Translations under genes and position numbers: made by a program
NCBI GenBank assembly: GCA_916048095.2
Contig: OU696585.1
Coordinates: 3,262,645 to 3,326,644 of the forward strand
Direction: 5' to 3'
From: Sacculina carcini
Lineage: Eukaryota > Arthropoda > Thecostraca > Sacculinidae
DNA: 64,000 nucleotides
Notes under the pieces: model-generated
Database searches by the model: none
What the model was told of the DNA's origin: nothing
The model's input: the letters and a program-made list of their open reading frames with translations, nothing else
Part shown: piece by piece, positions 58,223 to 64,000 of the stretch
Position numbering within the stretch: the first letter of the stretch is position 1
How the letters are laid out: every line of letters starts with the position of its first letter

Positions 58223-58520
58223 CTTGACAGGCGGCAGTGTGTGCGACCCAGACACCGGGGTCAATAGGTCGCACCGGCTCAGTTCTCGGCAGTGTAAAAT
58301 AACCACCACCACCCCACCAGCTGCTGCCCCTCCCCCCGTTCCCCCAGCACCGCCATCACCCCAGCACTTGGCCACGACCAGCGTGACAGGCCCCGGCTTC
58401 TGCACGACTTGACGCAGCGTCTGCACCGCCTGGTCGTTGGTCATACGGTGCAGACTGATGTTGTTCACCTGCAGTATCATGTCGCCCGGCTGTATGCGAC
58501 CGTCCAACGCCACGGCGCCA
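58223..58520 (-). CDS. dsh: dishevelled PDZ exon (with a frameshift)
   Basis: This 298-bp exon has acceptor GAGCAG ending at 58521 and donor GTCACT from 58222. It encodes [34 protein letters not shown] and [14 protein letters not shown], the second half of the Dishevelled PDZ domain, which binds Frizzled and partners such as DAAM formins. A Gly/Ala-rich stretch follows, then in another frame [20 protein letters not shown], which is the conserved segment after PDZ (YFTIPR.DPVRPIDPAAW in vertebrates). One base is therefore missing in the G-rich run around 58310-58345. This is either a real lesion or a sequencing error in a homopolymer-rich stretch. With the missing base the exon would end in phase 1, as the microexon needs. 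The PDZ start (carboxylate loop) must lie in an upstream exon that is not seen. Confidence 0.85.
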
Positions 58521-59630
58521 CTGCTCGCCACCACACACACACAAGAGACACAGACGTAACACACAGATGGATAGATAGAGAGACAAGACATATACACACA
58601 AGAGAAACAGACGAAACACACAGATGGATATATATAGAGAAGTTATATTAGTAACAACAATAAGTCAAAAATAATAATAAAAATAATTATTAATTTTTTT
58701 ACCTGACTATCACGTTAGCCCATCCACACAGCCTGAAACTTGCTTGAAAGCACAAGTTCCTCACCATTACCCCATTTACCCCATCATTACTCCCTTTGTC
58801 CCAGTAGTACACTTTTACCACAGAAACATCCTTTTCTCCAACATTACTCACTTTTACCCCATCGTTACCCCTTTACCCCTTACAACTCGTGATTCTACAA
58901 CTCATGATTTATATACAGGACTTTATTAGTAGTGTTGAGTGTTAAATATGTGTCAGTTTATATTCTTACCTGGATATAATCTTCAATAAAATATTTCACT
59001 ATACTGTTGAATTTCTTATCATATACGATTGGGAGAAAAAATATTAACAATCATATGTACACTGTGTATTGAATACGATAAACGCTCTACAAATTTTTAC
59101 TATAAAAATTCAAAAGCCTCCAGAAATAATACACAACACGACTGAAACAACGAAAATACAACAAAAATAATTCCACACGCAGGGAAAATTCAAGAGTTAA
59201 TCTTAGCAAAAAACCGTCATATACTTGAAGACACAAAATGAAACATTTTCACAAACCACAAATTCGCCACCAATACATACCGGCCTCTTAATAAACAAAC
59301 GACCAGACAGCACGCGTACAATAACACTAACACACTTGCACGCTACGTATCAAAATACATCCTACCTCAATTGTCCCATATATGAACATACACTCACATT
59401 TGAACCCCACACACACACATACAAACAGCATTTAATGCCAATTCCACAAGCACACACACACACACACACACACACAAACGAACAACAGTGTAGCAGAAAA
59501 TGACGTAGCATACATATGCGTGCGTGTGTGTTAGTGGGGTCAGTGGAAATATGACGTAACCATGACAATACACACATAATATTAATTATCAATTACGTAT
59601 ATGATGCACATACTGACATAACACACACAC

Positions 59631-59705
<75 letters not shown>

Positions 59706-60126
59706 AAATGAACAAGTCCAGGGGCTTTCAAACATACAAAACACTCGGCTACGCACATAGACTTGATAATTTCATTGAGAGCAGGTATTCTATTGAATTA
59801 TGTACACCTCTGCTCTGCTAATGATAATAGAAACAAGAAATACGCTGGCCGTGGAAAAAATACCCCATACAAACTAACACTAACACACACACATACATAC
59901 ACACACACTAACACACAAACAAAGGCAAATATACACACACACTAACACATACCCACTCAAATACTAACCCACACACGCACACACACACATACATACATAT
60001 ACACAGACTGTGTACTGTGTACTGTGTACTGAGTACTGCATGAAAAAAGTTTCGCCGGTTCTACGATTCGAACTCGCCAACTCACTGTACACGCAGACAC
60101 ACACGGCCAGGCAATTAAAACACAGT
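58521..60126 (-). other. Intron/intergenic sequence between PDZ exon and next terminal exon
   Basis: 58600-60126 matches 30510-31994. It has GA/CA simple repeats (58535-58640), TTACCCC-type repeats, (AC)n at 59452-59475 and a long (AT)n at 59634-59701 that is much longer than its paralogue at 31551. A duplication boundary must lie here, since a dsh terminal exon follows at 60127. No other gene is seen. Confidence 0.6.
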
Positions 60127-60296
60127 CTACATGACATTGACAAAATACTCGTGCTGAGCTGTTGAAGACGCCCCCGCCCCTGCCGCCGCTGAAGTAACAG
60201 ACGGACCGTCGGAGCCCGCAATAGCTGCGTGATTCACCGGCTGTCCGAATAAATGGCGCTGCGAGCCAGCCGTCGATGAAGCGCCGCTGCTGCCAC
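60127..60296 (-). CDS. dsh: dishevelled terminal exon, copy 2
   Basis: This exon is the same as 31995-32164: TATAG acceptor at 60298-60297, Ser/Ala-rich stretch, HEYFVNVM and TAG at 60127-60129. The upstream exon 63632-63868 is whole here and joins in phase, completing a Cys codon (N-C-GSSGASS). This is the better-preserved 3' end of dsh in the window. The rest of this gene copy lies beyond 64000. Confidence 0.88.
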
Positions 60297-60399
60297 CTAT
60301 AATATACACAACAACAATGTATTTGTATAGAAACAGGCGCCAAGGAGAGAACAATGAGAAACAACAGTACACAGTATCAAGATGTGAGAATCGAAGTAC

Positions 60400-60890
60400 A
60401 AAATTCACAAAAATTAAAACAAAATGGAGATAAATAAAAAGAAAATGAATAAAAACATAAGTAATTGTAAGTTAGTCATAGGGAAGCGTAAGGTGTAAGA
60501 GTGCGAGAAGTGGGATAACAAAAATTTAGCAAAAATATATACGAAGTGAGGAGGAAAATCTACTAAAGGATAAAGAGGAAGTGATTGAGAAAGTAAGATC
60601 ATTGTAGACCCGAGGCGCATAGAAAGAAAAGGATTTTGCGGACCAAGGTGACTCGTTGATAGCGCGAGGACAGAATAAAGGACGATGAACACGAGAATAA
60701 AAGTTACTAGAAGAAAATAGAAGATCAACAAGATAGGACGGGGAAGAGCTATTGTGAAGAATTTTATATATGAGACAACACAACCGAAAATGAATCCTAG
60801 GAATGATGGGAAGCCAGTGGAATTGGACCAAGAAATGAGAGGTATGACGGTAAAGAGTAGAATGGAGCACATGTAGTGTGATCGTGTGCA
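60400..60890 (-). mobile_element. CR1/L2-like LINE 3' fragment in dsh intron, copy 2
   Basis: Paralogue of 32270-32760 with the same HWLPI and PSYLVDLLF motifs. Non-functional 3' fragment. Confidence 0.75.
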
Positions 60891-61115
60891 GTGAGAGAGT
60901 GTGTGAGAGATTGTTTCTACTTTGACTGAGATCGTGTGTGCGTGAACGTGTTAGTGTGATCGTGTACAGTAGAATTGCGTATTGCGTGCGAGAGTGTGTG
61001 AGCGCGTGTGTATAGCTGTGTCGCTGTGTGTGTTTGTCAAGGGTGGATGCCCCGCGGCGGCAGGGCGAGTGACCGGCTCGCCGCTGGTTGGTTGTGGTGG
61101 TGCGCGTCAGGTCTA

Positions 61116-61117
<2 letters not shown>

Positions 61118-61182
<65 letters not shown>
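61118..61182. repeat. (GT)n microsatellite
   Basis: A GT run of about 65 bp; its paralogue at 32985-33024 is shorter. Confidence 0.95.
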
Positions 61183-61185
<3 letters not shown>

Positions 61186-61329
61186 CCCGTGTGTCACGGT
61201 GTGAGCTTGGAGTCGTGTTTGTGGTCTGGTCTGGTTGTGAACTTAGGTAGGCGCGCGTGGGGCAGTGATGCCCACGCGCGCCTGTCTGAATATAACCTAG
61301 ATTTTTTGGTTTCTTTTGCAGCACACAAC

Positions 61330-61825
61330 GACAGGATTGGTTAAGTATTTTTTGAAAGATTTTCAGAGATTTGTTGGTTAGAGTGTGGTGGAGTCAGCTT
61401 CGGCTACTATCATCTTTAGCAGAAGCACAGTGCCTGTTCCATCAGCACACCACCCTCAGCCACCCTGCACATGGGTCATGGCCAATCCACTTGTCACACA
61501 TTGAGAATACTTCTCGTTTCGTGAGCGTTGCAGGTATAGCCGGCAGAGTACACTCCCTACTCCACTGGAATCCACTCGGGGTATTATCAATTCGTAGACC
61601 GAGTATATTTCCGCTGCCTAGTGGCTGAGGTTCCTTAGTAACCATCTCAGATGGATCTGCACGTCACGAGGTCTGATTTTGCCACTATCGACAATGACAT
61701 CATCGATGTAGGAATCAACAACGCCACGAAACAGAGGGAAGTCTTCAAGTATGAGCTTCATGACGGCACACATCACTTTAGGAACAATGCTGGCCGAAGC
61801 CCGAAGCCCAGTATGATTGTCTATG
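61330..61825 (-). mobile_element. LTR-type retroelement pol fossil, copy 2
   Basis: Paralogue of 33190-33665 with the same RT-like motifs. It is an old broken fragment that predates the duplication. Confidence 0.55.
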
Positions 61826-61969
61826 TGATTGTATATACTTATCTATGCCAATGTGTGCATATGTGTATGTATGTGCTAGTAAGTGTGTATCAGTGTGTAT
61901 GTGTGTGTGTGCGTATGTGTGTGTGTGTGCATGTATGTGTGTGTGTGTGCGCGTCAGTGATCAGTGTCA

Positions 61970-63600
61970 GTGTCAGTGCCACTGTTAGTGTGTCAGTGTT
62001 AGTGGATCAGTGTTAGTGTGTCAGTGTTAGTGTGTCAGTGTTAGTGTGTCAGTGTTAGTGTGTCAGTGTTAGTGTTAGTGTGTCAGTGTTAGTGTGTCAA
62101 TGTCAGTGCTAGTGTTAGTGTGTCAGTGTTAGTGTGTCAGTGTTAGTGTGTCAGTGTTAGTTTGTCAGTGTTAGTGTGTCAGTGTTAGTGTGTCAGTGTT
62201 AGTGTTAGTGTGTCAGTGTTAGTGTGTCAATGTCAGTGCTAGTGTTAGTGTGTCAGTGTTAGTGTGTCAGTGTTAGTGTGTCAGTGTTAGTGTGTCAATG
62301 TCAGTGCTAGTGTTAGTGTGTCAGTGTTAGTGTGTCAGTGTTAGTGTGTCAGTGTTAGTGTGTCAATGTCAGTGCTAGTGTTAGTGTGTCAGTGTGTCAG
62401 TGTGTCAGTGCTAGTGTTAGTGTGTCAGTGTTAGTGTGTCAGTGTTAGTGTGTCAGTGTTAGTGTGTCAGTGTTAGTGTGTCAATGTCAGTGTGTCAGTG
62501 TCAGTGGGTCAGTGTGTCAGTGTTAGTGTGTCAGTGTTAGTGTGTCAGTGTTAGTGTGTCAGTGTTAGTGTGTCAATGTCAGTGTGTCAGTGTCAGTGGG
62601 TCAGTGTGTCAGTGTTAGTGTGTCAGTGTTAGTGTGTTAGTGTTAGTGTGTTAGTGTTAGTGTGTCAGTGTTAGTGTGTCAATGTGTCAGTGTTAGTGTG
62701 TCAGTGTCAGTGTTAGTGTGTCAGTGTTAGTGTGTCAGTGTGTCAGTGTTAGTGTGTCAATGTCAGTGTGTCAGTGTCAGTGGGTCAGTGTGTCAGTGTT
62801 AGTGTGTCAGTGTTAGTGTGTCAGTGTTAGTGTGTCAGTGTTAGTGTGTCAGTGTCAGTGTGTCAGTGTTAGTGTGTCAGTGTTAGTGTGTCAGTGTTAG
62901 TGTGTTAATGTTAGTGTGTCAATGTGTCAGTGTTAGTGTGTCAGTGTTAGTGTGTCAGTGTGTCAGTGTTAGTGTGTCAATGTCAGTGTGTCAGTGTCAG
63001 TGGGTCAGTGTGTCAGTGTTAGTGTGTCAGTGTTAGTGTGTCAGTGTTAGTGTGTCAGTGTTAGTGTGTCAGTGTTAGTGTGTCAATGTCAGTGTGTCAG
63101 TGTCAGTGGGTCAGTGTGTCAGTGTTAGTGTGTCAGTGTTAGTGTGTTAGTGTTAGTGTGTTAGTGTTAGTGTGTCAGTGTTAGTGTGTCAATGTGTCAG
63201 TGTTAGTGTGTCAGTGTTAGTGTGTCAGTGTGTCAGTGTTAGTGTGTCAATGTCAGTGTGTCAGTGTCAGTGGGTCAGTGTGTCAGTGTTAGTGTGTCAG
63301 TGTTAGTGTGTTAGTGTTAGTGTGTTAGTGTTAGTGTGTCAGTGTTAGTGTGTCAGTGTTAGTGTGTCAGTGTGTCAGTGTTAGTGTGTCAATGTCAGTG
63401 TGTCAGTGTCAGTGGGTCAGTGTGTCAGTGTTAGTGTGTCAGTGTTAGTGTGTCAGTGTTAGTGTGTCAGTGTTAGTGTGTCAGTGTTAATGTCAGTGTT
63501 AGTGTGTCAGTGTTAGTGTGTCAGTGTTAGTGTGTCAGTGTTAGTGTGTCAGTGTTAGTGTGTCAGTGTTAATGTCAGTGCTAGTGTTAGTGTGTCAGTG
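61970..63600. repeat. 14-bp minisatellite with higher-order repeat, copy 2
   Basis: About 1.6 kb of GTGTCAGTGTTAGT variants. In the right half a longer unit marked by GTCAGTGTCAGTGGGTCAG recurs near 62485, 62580, 62765, 62980, 63090, 63255 and 63395, i.e. a higher-order repeat not evident in the paralogous array. Confidence 0.95.
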
Positions 63601-63631
63601 ATCAGTGATACAGCACACAGCTGACACGTAC

Positions 63632-63868
63632 AGTTGGCCACGTTGAGGCGAGAGCCGCCGCAGTAGACACCAGTCGCCAACACCGCCGCTGAGCCGGCCT
63701 GATCCAGAGCAAAGTCAGCACTGCTGGTGTTGGTGGCCGCCACGAGAGAGCCGGGTGGGGGAGGGGGAGGGGGAGGAGGTGGTGGGGGAGCGGCGCATTC
63801 ATACAACTCGTGTGTCAATGTGTTGTGTGTGTTGGAGCCCCTCGTCACACCAGCACCACCACTGCCAC
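63632..63868 (-). CDS. dsh: dishevelled proline-rich exon
   Basis: This 237-bp exon has acceptor CTCAG ending at 63869 and a strong donor GTACGTG from 63631. It encodes GSGGAGVTRGSNTHNTLTHE, a polyproline run of twelve, then SLVAATNTSSADFALDQAGS and GGSRLNVAN. It enters and leaves in phase 1, fitting DEP exon 2 upstream and the terminal exon downstream. The sequence itself is not a conserved Dishevelled block; assignment rests on phase, order and the Pro/Ser/Gly-rich composition of the Dishevelled C-terminal region, which binds SH3-type partners. The polyproline is encoded by a GGTGGGGGAGGG-type run. Confidence 0.7.
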
Positions 63869-64000
63869 CTGAGCGTCACACACACACACATTAAATACAA
63901 ATAAAACCTAGATAAAAATAAATACTTTAACGTATTAATAGTTCAGTGTATGAGTAGTTCAATATATCAGTGGTTCAATGTATCAATGGTTCAATGTATC
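63869..64000 (-). other. dsh intron start, cut by window end
   Basis: Matches 35315-35450; the 15-bp TTCAATGTATCAATAG minisatellite begins at about 63920. The DEP exons of this copy are expected beyond the window. Confidence 0.7.

Overview
This is a eukaryotic nuclear window, most likely from an arthropod. The signs are spliced metazoan genes (Dishevelled, atypical PKC), short interstitial (TTAGG)n-type tracts (arthropod telomere motif), and a dense load of LINEs, Penelope-like elements, Helitrons, a piggyBac relic, an LTR retrotransposon and microsatellites. The species cannot be named from the sequence.

Two host genes organise the window. On the plus strand there are three tandem copies of an intronless gene encoding a very unusual protein. 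Copy A is cut by the window start (1-1985). Copy B is complete (20632-28707, 2691 aa). Copy C is a pseudogene (about 45943-51146). The protein starts with a formin-type GBD/FH3-like region. A long Ser/Pro-rich stretch follows, carrying repeated basic modules, and then three complete atypical-PKC kinase modules in a row, each with its own AGC C-tail. No PB1 or C1 domain is present. On the minus strand lie exons of dishevelled (dsh/Dvl). They comprise a PDZ exon (58223-58520), a 42-bp microexon (58055-58096), two DEP exons (37248-37376, 36192-36440), a proline-rich exon (63632-63868, with a shortened copy at 35230-35314) and the terminal exon ending in the conserved FV(D/N)VM tail (31995-32164 and 60127-60296). 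Intron phases agree throughout.

Read from 32.0 to 58.5 kb, the dsh exons are collinear, with kinase copy C lying antisense inside the PDZ-to-DEP intron. The simplest reading is that an internal part of dsh, with the kinase gene nested in its intron, was duplicated in tandem and then eroded. Unit 1 (about 1-20 kb) kept only one DEP exon. Unit 2 (about 20-46 kb) lost the PDZ exon next to kinase B and most of the proline-rich exon. Unit 3 runs off the right edge.

Layout: 1-3.3 kb, kinase A end and DEP exon relic; 3.3-9.2 kb, Ty3/Gypsy-type LTR element; 9.3-14.2 kb, I-group-like LINE, both inserted in a piggyBac relic; 14.6-20.2 kb, Helitron with a nested MITE; 20.2-29.6 kb, kinase B and flanks; 29.6-38.0 kb, MITE, dsh 3' exons, minisatellites; 38.0-42.3 kb, second LINE; 42.3-45.6 kb, piggyBac relic and head-to-head Penelope-like elements; 45.6-51.6 kb, kinase C pseudogene; 52-57.8 kb, MITE, palindrome, second Helitron; 57.8-64 kb, dsh microexon, PDZ and 3' exons with a large minisatellite.

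Formins of the DAAM type and aPKC are both known to act with Dishevelled in cell polarity, so the neighbourhood is suggestive. No functional link can be shown from sequence alone.
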